Notes: a model not told the origin generated them from the letters alone. DNA of 64,000 nucleotides from Phycisphaerales bacterium (GCA_020847375.1 JADLCB010000003.1:62001-126000), one strand, 5' to 3'. Shown: positions 37,929 through 47,518, numbered from the stretch's first letter. Program-made: numbers and translations.

Positions 37929-38951
37929 ATGGATTTTAATTTCCGCGATATTCTGCTGAAGATCTGCGCCCGCCAGGATTTGTCGCGCGATGAAGCCAGA
38001 CAGGCCTTCACCTACATCATGGAAGGCCAGGCCAGCGAGGCACAGATCGCCGGGTTACTGGTTGGTCTGGTTGCCAAGGGGACCGCGATTGATGAACTGG
38101 TGGGCGCTGCCACCGTCATGCGCGACAAAGCGGTCAACATCGACTGCGACGGTTCGAGTTTGATTCTTGACACCTGCGGAACCGGCGGCGATGTGCGTGG
38201 TACATTCAACATCTCCACGGCTGCTGCCATTATTATCGCTGCCTGTGGCGTGCCGGTGGTCAAACATGGCAATCGCTCGGCGTCGAGCAAGTCCGGCAGT
38301 GCTGACGTACTGGAAAAACTGGGGATGAAGCTGGACTTGACGCCGCAACAACTGGGAAACTGCCTGCGTGAGGCGGGTATTTGTTTTGCCTTCGCCCGTT
38401 CCCATCACCCAGCCATGAAGCACGTGGCGACGACCCGTTCGGCGCTGGGCATTGTGACCATTTTTAATCTGCTCGGCCCTTTGATCAACCCCGCACGGGC
38501 ACGCTATCAACTGCTCGGTGTTTTTGCCCCTGAACTGACCGACAAACTGGCGGCCGTGCTGCGCAGTCTGGGCAGCCACCGCGCCTGGGTGGTGCACGCC
38601 GATGATGGGCTGGATGAAATTTCCACCCTTGGCCCGACCCGCATCAGCGAGTTGAAAGATGGTGAAATCCGTTCACGCCGATTGGACCCAAGATCGCTGG
38701 GTATCGCCTACGCCCGTTTGTCTGATTTGCAGGTGGAAACGGTGGAGGAATCGGCCGCAGCCCTGAAAAGCATTTTTGCGGGTGAAAAAGGGCCTAAACG
38801 CGACATTGCCCTGCTCAATGCCGCTGCCGGCTTGGTGATTGCCGGTAAGGTTGACGATCTGCCCGCTGCTTTGGTGCTCGTCAATCAGGCGGTTGATTCC
38901 GGTCAGGCGCAAAAAACCCTCGATGCTTTGATCCGCTGCTCTAACTCCTGA
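37929..38951 (+). CDS. trpD: Anthranilate phosphoribosyltransferase
   Basis: Second step of tryptophan synthesis: joins anthranilate and PRPP. The 340-residue protein has the glycine-rich PRPP loop DTCGTGGDVRGTFNIST, the KHGNRSASSKSGSADVLEKLG stretch and FAFARSHHPAMKHV, all diagnostic. No amidotransferase domain is fused and no other trp genes are adjacent. The start at 37929 has no strong ribosome site, but the N-terminus fits the family. Confidence 0.95.
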   Translation: MDFNFRDILLKICARQDLSRDEARQAFTYIMEGQASEAQIAGLLVGLVAKGTAIDELVGAATVMRDKAVNIDCDGSSLILDTCGTGGDVRGTFNISTAAAIIIAACGVPVVKHGNRSASSKSGSADVLEKLGMKLDLTPQQLGNCLREAGICFAFARSHHPAMKHVATTRSALGIVTIFNLLGPLINPARARYQLLGVFAPELTDKLAAVLRSLGSHRAWVVHADDGLDEISTLGPTRISELKDGEIRSRRLDPRSLGIAYARLSDLQVETVEESAAALKSIFAGEKGPKRDIALLNAAAGLVIAGKVDDLPAALVLVNQAVDSGQAQKTLDALIRCSNS

Positions 38952-39127
38952 TTATGTCAGCAAATATAACTGCTACAGATTACCCCGATAAACATCCGTA
39001 CCCGAATATGTCATATTATAGGGGCGAATTTCTTTGACTCTCGCGCCAGTCAGTGGCAGAATTCCTCTGCGCGTTTGGAAATCGACACCTTTCGGAGGCC
39101 GGAGCTTGATCTCGCTCGGGATTGCTT

Positions 39128-40024
39128 ATGGGTAAAACAGCCTTGTTTGTTGCTGCCGCTTGCCTGACTTTTTCCTCTTTTCCTGCATCTGGTGTCGTGA
39201 TACATCCCGTGGATGACTCGGCGACTATCTCCGGGCCAAACGCATTGGTTGTTGGCAAATGGGGATCCAACGCCTCGGCCGTCGCGATTGGCGCTAATTA
39301 CGCCATTACCGCGCGCCATCAGGGCGGTGGTGTCGGTTCAACCGTCAAGTTTGGTTCAACCAATTATACCGTGGCGGAAGTTTTCAATATCGGCAGCGTT
39401 GACTTGCGCGTTGTGCGCCTGGAACTCAACAACCAACCGGCGAACCTTACCCAGTGGGTCAACATTTACGATGGAGCTGGCTCTCTGATTGGCGAGGAGT
39501 TTACGGTTGGTGGTTACGGTAAGACGCGCGATGCGGAGCTACAGTTTGGCGGCGACACCTACGGATACTCGGTAACAAGTGCGTATTCATCCTCTCCAGT
39601 TTTCGGGCGAAATGTCATTGTCGCCGAACTGGCTGATCAAACACCAAAAGATTCTCCCTATACGTCCGATGTTCTGGCCGCTTTGTTCGATGGTCCCAAT
39701 TCTTCCTATGCGATTGAAGGCGAAGCGATGCTAGCCGCAGGCGACTCCGGCGGTGGCTGGTTCGTTTGGAATACTACTGCCGGAGAGTGGCAGGTGGCGG
39801 CAGTGTCCGCCTACACCGGTCATCAGGAAGTCAACAAAAACCAATCAGCCAGTCAAGCTTTATTTGCAGCCTATAACAACGCCTCGATTGCGGCACCCGA
39901 TGGACTGTACGGCATTGACCTGAAAGACTACCGCAGTGCTATTTACACGGCGATCCCCGAACCGGGTTGCCTGGCTCTTGCGGGTTTGGCAGGTCTGTTT
40001 ATGATGCGCAGACGTCATGCCTGA
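39128..40024 (+). CDS. Secreted trypsin-like serine protease with PEP-CTERM anchor
   Basis: The signal peptide (residues 1-21, start MGKTALFVAAACLTFSS) is followed by a trypsin-like core with a plausible triad: H64 (ITARHQGG), D92 (SVDLRVVRLE) and S207 (AAGDSGGGWF). The protein ends with the sorting signal IPEPGCLALAGLAGLFMMRR: a PEP motif, a hydrophobic helix and arginines. It is exported, then handled by an exosortase (not in this window) and probably linked to the exopolysaccharide or outer surface. The ATG at 39128 is used; a TTG two codons upstream is unlikely. The end overlaps the next gene by 8 bases. Confidence 0.82.
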   Translation: MGKTALFVAAACLTFSSFPASGVVIHPVDDSATISGPNALVVGKWGSNASAVAIGANYAITARHQGGGVGSTVKFGSTNYTVAEVFNIGSVDLRVVRLELNNQPANLTQWVNIYDGAGSLIGEEFTVGGYGKTRDAELQFGGDTYGYSVTSAYSSSPVFGRNVIVAELADQTPKDSPYTSDVLAALFDGPNSSYAIEGEAMLAAGDSGGGWFVWNTTAGEWQVAAVSAYTGHQEVNKNQSASQALFAAYNNASIAAPDGLYGIDLKDYRSAIYTAIPEPGCLALAGLAGLFMMRRRHA

Positions 40025-40790
40025 TCATGCACCACCTGTCACCTGGCGCGTTGCCTTATTCATCACCTGTTTGACTGATCAGTTCTACCCTCACGTGGGT
40101 ATTGCGGTGACCAAGGTGCTGGAAAAGCTGGGGTGCAGCGTCGAATTCCCCGCCAATCAGACCTGCTGCGGTCAACCGTTTTACAACAACGGTTTTCATC
40201 CGCAAACCGCTGAGCTGGCGAAAAAATTCATCGAGATTTTTCAGGATTACGATTACGTCGTCACCCCGTCGGGTTCCTGCGCCACCATGATGCGCAGCCA
40301 CTATGAACAGGTGCTGGGCAACGACGCCTCGTGGCAGGACGGCCTGAAGCGCGTCCGGCGCAACACCTATGAATTCGTCGAATTTCTGGTGAAGGTGCTG
40401 CGGGTTGATCTGTCCCGTTTTGCCCTGCCCGACCAACAGCGGACGACATTTCACTACACCTGTCATTCCCGCGGTCTGGGCTTGACGACCGAAGCATCAC
40501 ATCTGCTAAAAAGCCTGGGGAATGTTGATTTTGTCCCGCTGGAGAAAACGGATCAGTGCTGCGGCTTCGGGGGAACGTTCGCGGTGAAATACCCGGCCAT
40601 CAGCGGGGCGATTGTCAAAGACAAGGCTGATTGCATCCGCGCCACCGAGGCGCCGGTGACGGTCTGTAATGAGGCGGGTTGTTCGATGAATATCTCCGGC
40701 ATGCTGCATCGCCATCAGGTCTCGTCGCAACTGAAGCATATTGCCGAGATCATCGCTGAGAGCATGGGGCTGGATTATCACCAGTGGTAG
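40017..40790 (+). CDS. LutA/YkgE-like (Fe-S)-binding protein
   Basis: The 257-residue protein has two CCG-type cysteine regions: NQTCCGQPFYNNG (C50-C51) with C18 in FITCLTDQFYP, and later YTCHSRGLG with DQCCGFGGTFAVKYP and NEAGCSMNISG. This is the pattern of LutA/LldE, a subunit of lactate or glycolate oxidation complexes. The LutB and LutC partners are not next to it, so its electron partner is unknown. The start codon ATGCCTGA overlaps the stop of the preceding protease gene, which suggests coupling although the functions seem unrelated. Confidence 0.88.
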   Translation: MPDHAPPVTWRVALFITCLTDQFYPHVGIAVTKVLEKLGCSVEFPANQTCCGQPFYNNGFHPQTAELAKKFIEIFQDYDYVVTPSGSCATMMRSHYEQVLGNDASWQDGLKRVRRNTYEFVEFLVKVLRVDLSRFALPDQQRTTFHYTCHSRGLGLTTEASHLLKSLGNVDFVPLEKTDQCCGFGGTFAVKYPAISGAIVKDKADCIRATEAPVTVCNEAGCSMNISGMLHRHQVSSQLKHIAEIIAESMGLDYHQW

Positions 40791-40792
40791 CT

Positions 40793-42115
40793 TCAGGCTG
40801 CACGATGGGCCTGCGCGACCAACAATCGCAGCGCACTGGCCTGATCCGTGATGGTGGCTGGCGCAGCCGCAGCAGCCGGTGCTGGCATCACCGGCATGGT
40901 TGTGACGGATGACTGGCTGGCGCTGGCAGCAGGCCGATATTCACTGACACATTGCTGCAACACCTCGACGATTTTCTGGGACGAAGCATTAATCACGCGC
41001 GACAGGCGATGGAGCATCTGCTCCAATTCCTGCGCGGGGATGGGCGTCAGTTGCCAGACCCGGATTTTCGGGTGGCTGGTCGGGCGCGTCTGTTCATCGG
41101 TCAGCGCCAATTCTTCGTAGAGTTTTTCCCCGGGACGAACGCCGGTGAACGCAATATCGATATCCTGCCCCTCGGTCAGCCCGGCCATGCGGATCATATC
41201 GCGGGCCAGGTCAAGAATTTTCACCGGCTGACCCATGTCCAGCACAAACACTTCGCCACCCTGGGCAATGGCGCCAGCCTGCAAGACCAACTGGCTGGCT
41301 TCGCTGATGGTCATGAAGTAGCGCTTCATGTCCGGGTGGGTCACGGTGACCGGCCCGCCAGCGGCAATTTGTTTACGGAAAATCGGCACCACGCTGCCGG
41401 ATGAACCCAGCACATTGCCAAAACGCACCGCCACGAAGCGCGTTGATGAGTTTGGCCCGGCCCACGGCGCACCGGCCTGATTGTGATTGAGCGACTGCAC
41501 GTACATTTCCGCCACGCGCTTGGTTGCCCCCATGACGGATGTCGGGTTGACCGCCTTGTCGGTGCTGACCATCACAAACGCCGCGCAGCCGTGCGCCAAC
41601 GCTGCATCGGCCAGAATCTGCGTTCCCAGAATGTTGTTCTTGATCGCCTCGCCGGGGTTGGCTTCCATCATGGGCACATGCTTATGGGCGGCGCAATGGA
41701 AAATAACCTGTGGTTGCTGGGCGGTGAAAATGTCATCCAAGCGCTGGGCGTCACCGATATCCGCCACACACGGAACCAGATTCATGCCCATCCAGCGCTG
41801 GCGCAATTCCTGATCTATTTCAAACAGGGCATTCTCCGCCTGCTCCACCAATACCAGCGACGCCGGACAGAATTTCATGATCTGACGGCAGATTTCTGAA
41901 CCAATCGACCCGCCCGCCCCCGTGACCAGGACACGTTTATCAGCCAGAAACCGCTGCAATTCAGGTGTATCCAGATTGACCGCTGGTCGTTTCAGCAGCG
42001 TTTGCAGATCATTTTGTTCAAGGACTGACGCGCAAGCTGGCGAGCTTGGCGCAGGTTCAGCCGCAGCTGACGAACGCTTTGTACGACGAAGTTGACGAAA
42101 AATATCAGCCAGCAC
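40793..42115 (-). CDS. Soluble CapD/WbpM-like nucleotide-sugar epimerase/dehydratase
   Basis: Extended SDR enzyme that acts on UDP-sugars for surface polysaccharide or glycan synthesis. It has the cofactor loop GAGGSIGSE (66-74), the D-K pair in STDKAVNP (near 186) and the K of MGATKR (199). As in membrane-bound WbpM/CapD, a Met (M195) stands where short FlaA1-type enzymes have Tyr. Unlike WbpM, the N-terminal membrane region is absent and only 60 polar residues precede the fold. A low-complexity Ala/Pro tail (about 400-440) ends the 440-residue protein. The substrate is unknown. Confidence 0.87.
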   Translation of the reverse strand: MLADIFRQLRRTKRSSAAAEPAPSSPACASVLEQNDLQTLLKRPAVNLDTPELQRFLADKRVLVTGAGGSIGSEICRQIMKFCPASLVLVEQAENALFEIDQELRQRWMGMNLVPCVADIGDAQRLDDIFTAQQPQVIFHCAAHKHVPMMEANPGEAIKNNILGTQILADAALAHGCAAFVMVSTDKAVNPTSVMGATKRVAEMYVQSLNHNQAGAPWAGPNSSTRFVAVRFGNVLGSSGSVVPIFRKQIAAGGPVTVTHPDMKRYFMTISEASQLVLQAGAIAQGGEVFVLDMGQPVKILDLARDMIRMAGLTEGQDIDIAFTGVRPGEKLYEELALTDEQTRPTSHPKIRVWQLTPIPAQELEQMLHRLSRVINASSQKIVEVLQQCVSEYRPAASASQSSVTTMPVMPAPAAAAAPATITDQASALRLLVAQAHRAA

Positions 42116-42277
42116 GGGTCTGTGCTTATCATCGGCATACTCACCAGCACGGGTTTATTGGAACCGACCGGCGATTTTGTGTTGCTGGCCCCTTGTGGCG
42201 CGATTGATATGAAATTCAGCTTAAAATGAACTGTTTGCATACTGGTAACTTTTTCAATTTTGCCGAAGATAATTCCC

Positions 42278-43300
42278 ATGCCCAAACTTTATCGAAGCCC
42301 CGCCCCTCTGGTTGTACTCAGTCTGGCGATTGTTTTTGTGAATGTTCTGACCGGTTGCGCCAAACCGCAATTCAAGCAGGGGCCAAAGTGGGCGCCCAAT
42401 CCGCGCCAGGCTCCACCACCACCACCGGCCAAGGACATGCCGATTTCGCCGGAGCTGCAAAGTCGGGCAACCGGAGAAATCGAACAGGCGCTGCGGTCGG
42501 ATGATCCGTTGATTCGCGCCCATGCCATTGAGTCGCTGAAAACACTCGGCGGCGAAGGAAGCAATGAAGCGATTACCGATGCCCTGAGCGACCCGGAAGC
42601 GATCGTGCGTTTTTCTGCGGCGATGGCGACAGGCGAAAGAAAAATTGCCGCTGCCAAAACAAAGTTGCTGAATCTGGTCGAAGACCCCGACCCCAGCGTG
42701 CAGATTGCGGTGCGTTACGCCCTGCATCGTCTGGGCGATTATCGTCACAGCCTCGATCTGGAAACCTTTGCCGCTCATCCGCAGGCGTCGCTGCGGGCGG
42801 ACACCGCGATGGTGCTGGGGCTGCTGGGCGAACCGACCGGTCTGACCATTTTGCGTGACATGGACTACGACCGCGATCCCGCCGTGCTTTTGCAGGTGGC
42901 TGAAGCGCAGTGGCGGCTGGGAAGTATGGAAGGTCTGGAAAAACTGGTCGCCGCTTCGCAAAGTGCTTATACGGATTACCAGATGGTTGCGGTGCTGGCG
43001 CTGGCTGGCCCGCGCGATCAACGGGTCACGCCTCATATCACCGCCATGCTGACGGCTGAGCATATCGAAGTCCAACTGGCGGCGGCCCGGGCGATGGGCA
43101 TGCTCGGTTCCGATGCGGGTTATACGATTGCCGCCAACGCCACCCGTGAAAAAGACCCGCGCATCCAGCTTCTGGCGGCCATGGCCTTGGCGGAGATGGG
43201 GCGCAATGATGCCCAGGTTTATCTCCAACCGTTGCTGGAGTCGCCGGACAGCGATGTCCGTCTGGCTGCTGCCGCGGCATTGATCCGGTTATGCCGGTAA
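42278..43300 (+). CDS. HEAT-repeat lipoprotein
   Basis: The N-terminus is a lipoprotein signal (LPKLYRS-like start, hydrophobic core, lipobox LTGC with C27), followed by a Pro-rich linker (PPPPPAKD) and about eight helical repeats of 30 residues. Typical pieces are DDPLIRAHAIESLKTLG, DPEAIVRFSAAMATG, DPSVQIAVRYALHRLG, HIEVQLAAARAMGMLG and DSDVRLAAAAALIRL. HEAT repeats bind proteins; no enzyme function is visible. I chose ATG 42278 over TTG 42260. It lies in the periplasm or outer-membrane leaflet. Neighbours give no clear clue. Confidence 0.82.
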   Translation: MPKLYRSPAPLVVLSLAIVFVNVLTGCAKPQFKQGPKWAPNPRQAPPPPPAKDMPISPELQSRATGEIEQALRSDDPLIRAHAIESLKTLGGEGSNEAITDALSDPEAIVRFSAAMATGERKIAAAKTKLLNLVEDPDPSVQIAVRYALHRLGDYRHSLDLETFAAHPQASLRADTAMVLGLLGEPTGLTILRDMDYDRDPAVLLQVAEAQWRLGSMEGLEKLVAASQSAYTDYQMVAVLALAGPRDQRVTPHITAMLTAEHIEVQLAAARAMGMLGSDAGYTIAANATREKDPRIQLLAAMALAEMGRNDAQVYLQPLLESPDSDVRLAAAAALIRLCR

Positions 43301-43325
43301 GTCGCCAGTTGGTCGGATCATTCGA

Positions 43326-44897
43326 TCAGACCGTGTTAAAAATCTGCCCGTAGCAAACCAGCATGATCGCGCCGGCTAGCAGAATCAGCAGCAGGCTGTA
43401 AAGACGCTTCATGCTTTGATCAAAACGGGCTGTTTTTCCCCGGTCCGCCCCCAGGTTTTGCAGATAGCGCACACGACAGACAATGCTGCCATGGAGAAAA
43501 TGGTTGGCCCATTCGATGCATCGATCCAGCCGGTAGGTCAGATATTGGGTGAAACTTCCCCCGCCCCAGCGCCGGGCAATGGTGGGAATGTTATTGATCG
43601 AGGCCACGCGATTGAGCGCGCTGGAAAAAATGCCTGCTCCGTATGGCCCGACCGCTGCCAATCGGCGCGAACCCGACTGCGGATCGGAATCAAAATCACT
43701 GCCAGCGCCGAGCCGTACAGGGTTGAATTGTTCGATCACACGGGCCGCAAAAACATCCGCCTGCCGCTCGAACCGGCGTGATAAAAATCCGAATCCAAGG
43801 ATAAACGCCCCCGTCGCCAGCCCGGTCAACCATAGATCGGCCGACAACCCCAGCCACACGGTATGGCCCATGCCCGGCCAGAACCGCCCCAGCAACGGTT
43901 CAACCCCCGTCAAGGTCAGCACCAATATGACAATGATCAGCACATACCAGAGCATATGACGATGCACGACATGCCCAACTTCGTGGGCAAAGACCGCTTC
44001 GATCTGCTCATCGGTCATCGTCTCCAGAAGCAGATCGGTCAGCAACACATAACGAAAACGGCCCAACAAGCCCATGACGGCAGCGTTGCAGATGTTGTGA
44101 TGCGTTTGCCAAAGCAGGATATCACGAACCCTCAAACCCTGGCGTTGCGCCATCTGCAGCAACTGCCGGCGCAGCGGCGAATCGGGCAAGGGGCTGGTGC
44201 GCAGCAACCGCCGGAGCAGTTCCGGTGAAAAAAGATAAATCATCGCAACGGCTGCAAAGATAACCCCCTGCTGCACCGCCGAATGGAGCGATGGTGACAG
44301 GTATCGCACCAGTGGCAGCATGGCCACGTTCACCACATCGACAATTGCCAGGATCAGCACAACCGGCGCCAGTGTAAACAGAATCTGCAACCGCAGGTGG
44401 CTGGTAAAATAGCTCCACCATTCCGGCGGCTGGTGGACGGGCAGATTGTGGTCAAAATTTATCAGAATGCCCTGTTCGCGCACCGCGCGTTCCGTTGGAT
44501 ATTGGCTCCACCACAGCCCCATCCACGCCAGGTAGCACGGGGCAACCCCCACCAGCAACGATGGCAAATCAAAAGCCAGTGAGTCCAGCCTCAGCACATG
44601 ACCGACAAACACACGCCAGCCCAAAAAAAACAGGCCAACCCCCATCCATAACAGAACCACCAGCCGGGCCAAAAACATCCCGCGATTAAACCGGCTGATG
44701 CGGCGATAAAGCTGATGCGATCCGGCTTTGCTCAGAATCTGTCTGGCCCAACCCGCCATGAGCAAAACCAGCATCAGGTAACCTGTCAGATAGAGCAGCA
44801 GGCTGAACCAGATCGGGCGCAGAAAATCGCCCTGACTGACCGCTTGCGGCCAAGCCATCCAAAGAATCAGCGGAATGAGCAGCAGGATTCTCGACAC
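43326..44897 (-). CDS. Membrane-bound M48-family metallopeptidase
   Basis: The 523-residue integral membrane protease has the zinc motif HEVGH (in VFAHEVGHVVHRHM, near residue 303), with a third ligand expected in the FERQADVFAAR stretch, as in HtpX/Ste24-type enzymes. About eight membrane helices surround it. A long N-terminal membrane region (residues 1-200) distinguishes it from short HtpX. The start is a GTG (GTG TCG AGA) without a good ribosome site. Probable role: membrane protein quality control. It is convergent with the HEAT lipoprotein. Confidence 0.87.
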   Translation of the reverse strand: MSRILLLIPLILWMAWPQAVSQGDFLRPIWFSLLLYLTGYLMLVLLMAGWARQILSKAGSHQLYRRISRFNRGMFLARLVVLLWMGVGLFFLGWRVFVGHVLRLDSLAFDLPSLLVGVAPCYLAWMGLWWSQYPTERAVREQGILINFDHNLPVHQPPEWWSYFTSHLRLQILFTLAPVVLILAIVDVVNVAMLPLVRYLSPSLHSAVQQGVIFAAVAMIYLFSPELLRRLLRTSPLPDSPLRRQLLQMAQRQGLRVRDILLWQTHHNICNAAVMGLLGRFRYVLLTDLLLETMTDEQIEAVFAHEVGHVVHRHMLWYVLIIVILVLTLTGVEPLLGRFWPGMGHTVWLGLSADLWLTGLATGAFILGFGFLSRRFERQADVFAARVIEQFNPVRLGAGSDFDSDPQSGSRRLAAVGPYGAGIFSSALNRVASINNIPTIARRWGGGSFTQYLTYRLDRCIEWANHFLHGSIVCRVRYLQNLGADRGKTARFDQSMKRLYSLLLILLAGAIMLVCYGQIFNTV

Positions 44898-45305
44898 CGG
44901 CAGAAGTTCTTTATCTCTGATTTTTTATCGGTAAAACCCGTTCGACCCAAACCAAGGCTGGCAGTTTAACGGTCATAATACGATCTACAAACTGAGTTTA
45001 TCCGGTCGAATGGACAAAAATTATTCCATCTGTTGCGCCGAGGAACGGCCGATGCGCATCGCCCGATCACGGGCTTTTGACTGGATCGGCCAGGAATCGT
45101 TATCACTTTTTGACCCATCGCGCTGTCCAGCAACAATTAAAGTGAGCTAATGATACATTTAAGTTGCATTACAGCGGTTAAATCGTGTAATACTTCCGGT
45201 TCTTGCGCCCGGCAAACGGTTGTTGCGCAAAACAGGCTATTTCAATCGCCAAACCCGCAGGGACGAACCGGGCAGCAAACTGGCCAGCTCGATAACAGGT
45301 GCTAT
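44898..45305. other. Intergenic region between divergent M48 and vWA genes
   Basis: 408 bases without a convincing gene. It contains a short hairpin GCCCG-ATCA-CGGGC followed by TTTT (45061-45078) and candidate rightward promoters. No repeats or RNA genes were recognised. Confidence 0.5.
45077..45106 (+). promoter_or_regulatory. Candidate promoter of the vWA-ExbBD-TPR operon
   Basis: TTGACT (45077-45082) and TATCAC (45101-45106) are separated by 18 bases, pointing toward the vWA gene about 200 bases downstream. An alternative TTGCAT-N18-TAATAC lies at 45164-45193. Pattern matches only. Confidence 0.35.
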
Positions 45306-46454
45306 ATGGCTGACACAACTGCTCCTCGACCATCGGATCCCCAGCACCAACCAACTGCTGGCGTTGCCGAGACGGGTACGGATGTGGATCGGCAGGCAAC
45401 TATCGACGAACTATCGCCAGCCAGTGTCCATATCAGTTTTTGGCAGCAGCGCTGGGTGCAGAGTGTATTTCCCTTTGTCACCAGTTTCCTTCTGCATGCC
45501 GCCATCGTGATCGCTGGGATCCTGCTGGCGACCCAGGTTCAGCAGGTCTACAACGTCATCCGCGAACAGATCATCATTCCCGATTCGACCCTGATCGAAG
45601 GGGCTGATATTGGCGGTATTCCCAATCCCGGTCTGGGCGATGATCCCAACCGTGCCAATACCCAGGACATGGATGCCAATATTCCTGTTAACGCAGCCAG
45701 TCTGAGTAACACGCAGGTGCAGACGCTGAATCAGTCGTTGATGGGTGGTGGATCATCCAGCGAAGGAACCAACCCGCTGGCAATCGGGCCTAATGCGGGC
45801 AGTCGCGGGCAAGGTGGCATGGGCACGGGTCAGGGCGACATCGGCAGCGGGGCAGCGCCATTCGGTATTCCCGGCGGCGGTGGCGGGGTGGGACCTAAAA
45901 GCCGGTTCATGGGAACCAGCGGTAACGCCACCCAGATCCTTTTCATCTGCGATGCTTCCGGTTCCATGACAGGCCCGAAACTGGACATCCTGAAAGACCA
46001 GATTCGGCGCTCAATCGATTCGCTTAAACCGGTGCAGTTCTTCAATGTCATTTTCTTCAACAACAACCTCGCCATTCCGCTGGACAAAACGCGCCTGCTC
46101 GCTGCCAATCCTGAAGGTAAGCGCCGTGCGTATGAGTTTCTCAATTCTGTCACCCCCGGGCCTGATTCCAACCCAATCCCCGCATTGCAACTGGCGTTCA
46201 GAATGCAACCTCAGCTCATCTATTTTCTGACTGATGGCGAATTTGAATTTGCGCTCAACGCCAACGATCGTGTCAGCGGGGTACTGGCGGAGTTGAATAA
46301 AGACGGACGTGCCAAGATCAACACCATCGCCTTTGTCAGTGCGGATGAAAAAGGCGCTCTGACAGCCCATGCCGCGCCGTTTGTCGAACTATTGAAAAAA
46401 ATCGCCGCTGACCATGGCGGAGTCTTCAAACTGGCGGCGGTGGACGAGTTTTAG
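45306..46454 (+). CDS. Membrane-anchored von Willebrand factor A-domain protein
   Basis: ATG 45306 follows AGGTG by about 6 bases; an earlier frame start at 45150 adds 52 residues that look non-coding. The 382-residue protein has one membrane helix (56-76), a Gly/Ser/Asn-rich linker (about 100-195) and a C-terminal vWA domain with the MIDAS motif DASGS (216-220), later IYFLTDGEF. Such domains bind metal and protein partners. It heads a five-gene block with ExbB/ExbD homologues and a TPR protein. Likely location: inner membrane with the vWA domain outside the cytoplasm, given the orientation of ExbD-like neighbours (inferred). Confidence 0.82.
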   Translation: MADTTAPRPSDPQHQPTAGVAETGTDVDRQATIDELSPASVHISFWQQRWVQSVFPFVTSFLLHAAIVIAGILLATQVQQVYNVIREQIIIPDSTLIEGADIGGIPNPGLGDDPNRANTQDMDANIPVNAASLSNTQVQTLNQSLMGGGSSSEGTNPLAIGPNAGSRGQGGMGTGQGDIGSGAAPFGIPGGGGGVGPKSRFMGTSGNATQILFICDASGSMTGPKLDILKDQIRRSIDSLKPVQFFNVIFFNNNLAIPLDKTRLLAANPEGKRRAYEFLNSVTPGPDSNPIPALQLAFRMQPQLIYFLTDGEFEFALNANDRVSGVLAELNKDGRAKINTIAFVSADEKGALTAHAAPFVELLKKIAADHGGVFKLAAVDEF

Positions 46455-46563
46455 CGGATGGCTGAATCCGGCGAATGAAACAAAAAACAATCAGCGACGC
46501 TGAATCTGGCGCGCCGGCATGATTAAAGAGTTGATTTGCCTACGAGTAAGAAAGGACTGATCT

Positions 46564-47403
46564 ATGAGTCGATTCCCCGCAATGTTACGCATCACGCTGC
46601 TGGTGGCGATACTGGCCGGCGGAGCGATGTTCGTCTCCTCCGGCTGGGCGCAGGATGCTGCGGCTGAAGGAGGCGATGTCCTGGATCAGCCGGGAACGAT
46701 TTCCGTGCTGCTGAAATTGATCGTTAACCACGTTGACGCGATTACCGTGACGATCTCGCTGCTGTCGGTCTACGCCCTGACCCTGATTATCCAGGGATTT
46801 ATCAAGAACCGGCCGAGCGTCCTCATGCCCCAGGAGAGCACTGATCGCATTCGCGAAATGATCTCCAATCGTCAGTTCCGCGAGCTGATCGAGTTCACTG
46901 AAAACGACCCGAGCTTTATCTCCCGCGCCCTCAATCCCGCCCTCAAGCGCGCCCCCAGCTTTAACGCCATGCGCGAAGCGATGGAGACCAGCGTCGGCGA
47001 GCAGACGGCGGAGCAATTCCGCAAGATCGAATACCTCAATATCATCGGCAACCTCGGGCCGCTGCTGGGTCTGCTGGGTACGGTTCTGGGCATGATCGTC
47101 GCGTTCGACGCGATGCAGCGGGCTGAAGGCAACGCCAGTCCGGCGCAACTGGCTGGCGGTATCGCCATCGCCCTGGCCCATACGTTCATGGGTCTGTTTC
47201 TGGCCGTGCCCGCCCTGGCTTGTTTTGGGATATTGAGAACGATCGTTGATCGGTTGACCGTTCGCGGCGCGTTGATTGCTGAAGAATTGCTGTTGATGAT
47301 CAAACCGGCTGACAGCAAACCCGCCCCGCGGACTGGTGCTGCACCGTCACCGGCGGTCAAACGGGCTGCCCCCGAACCATCGCCAACACCTGCATCAACC
47401 TGA
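46564..47403 (+). CDS. MotA/TolQ/ExbB proton-channel family protein
   Basis: The 279-residue protein carries a signal-like N-terminus (1-29), a helix at about 58-80, a cytoplasmic part, and the paired helices of the ExbB core (about 155-225). The core contains IGNLGPLLGLLGTVLGMIVAF and GGIAIALAHTFMGLFLAVPA with the conserved Thr/Gly residues. Together with two ExbD-like proteins just downstream it should form a proton-driven motor complex. The C-terminal 30 residues are Ala/Pro-rich. AAGGA is 8 bases before the ATG. Confidence 0.92.
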   Translation: MSRFPAMLRITLLVAILAGGAMFVSSGWAQDAAAEGGDVLDQPGTISVLLKLIVNHVDAITVTISLLSVYALTLIIQGFIKNRPSVLMPQESTDRIREMISNRQFRELIEFTENDPSFISRALNPALKRAPSFNAMREAMETSVGEQTAEQFRKIEYLNIIGNLGPLLGLLGTVLGMIVAFDAMQRAEGNASPAQLAGGIAIALAHTFMGLFLAVPALACFGILRTIVDRLTVRGALIAEELLLMIKPADSKPAPRTGAAPSPAVKRAAPEPSPTPAST

Positions 47404-47518
47404 ACGACTGCGCGATCCGTTGCAGATCGCGCAAGATAAAATCGGTCACAGCGCCAGTTGGCTGCGGCCACTGGCCACCAGCAAGCCGATCGATTGAAAC
47501 TGTAAAAAGGAGCCAGCC

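Noticed and set aside
42110-42160. Ten-base direct repeat CAGCACGGGT between the CapD-like and HEAT genes
   Set aside because: Only two short copies, one inside or next to a coding start; no sign of a mobile element or operator.
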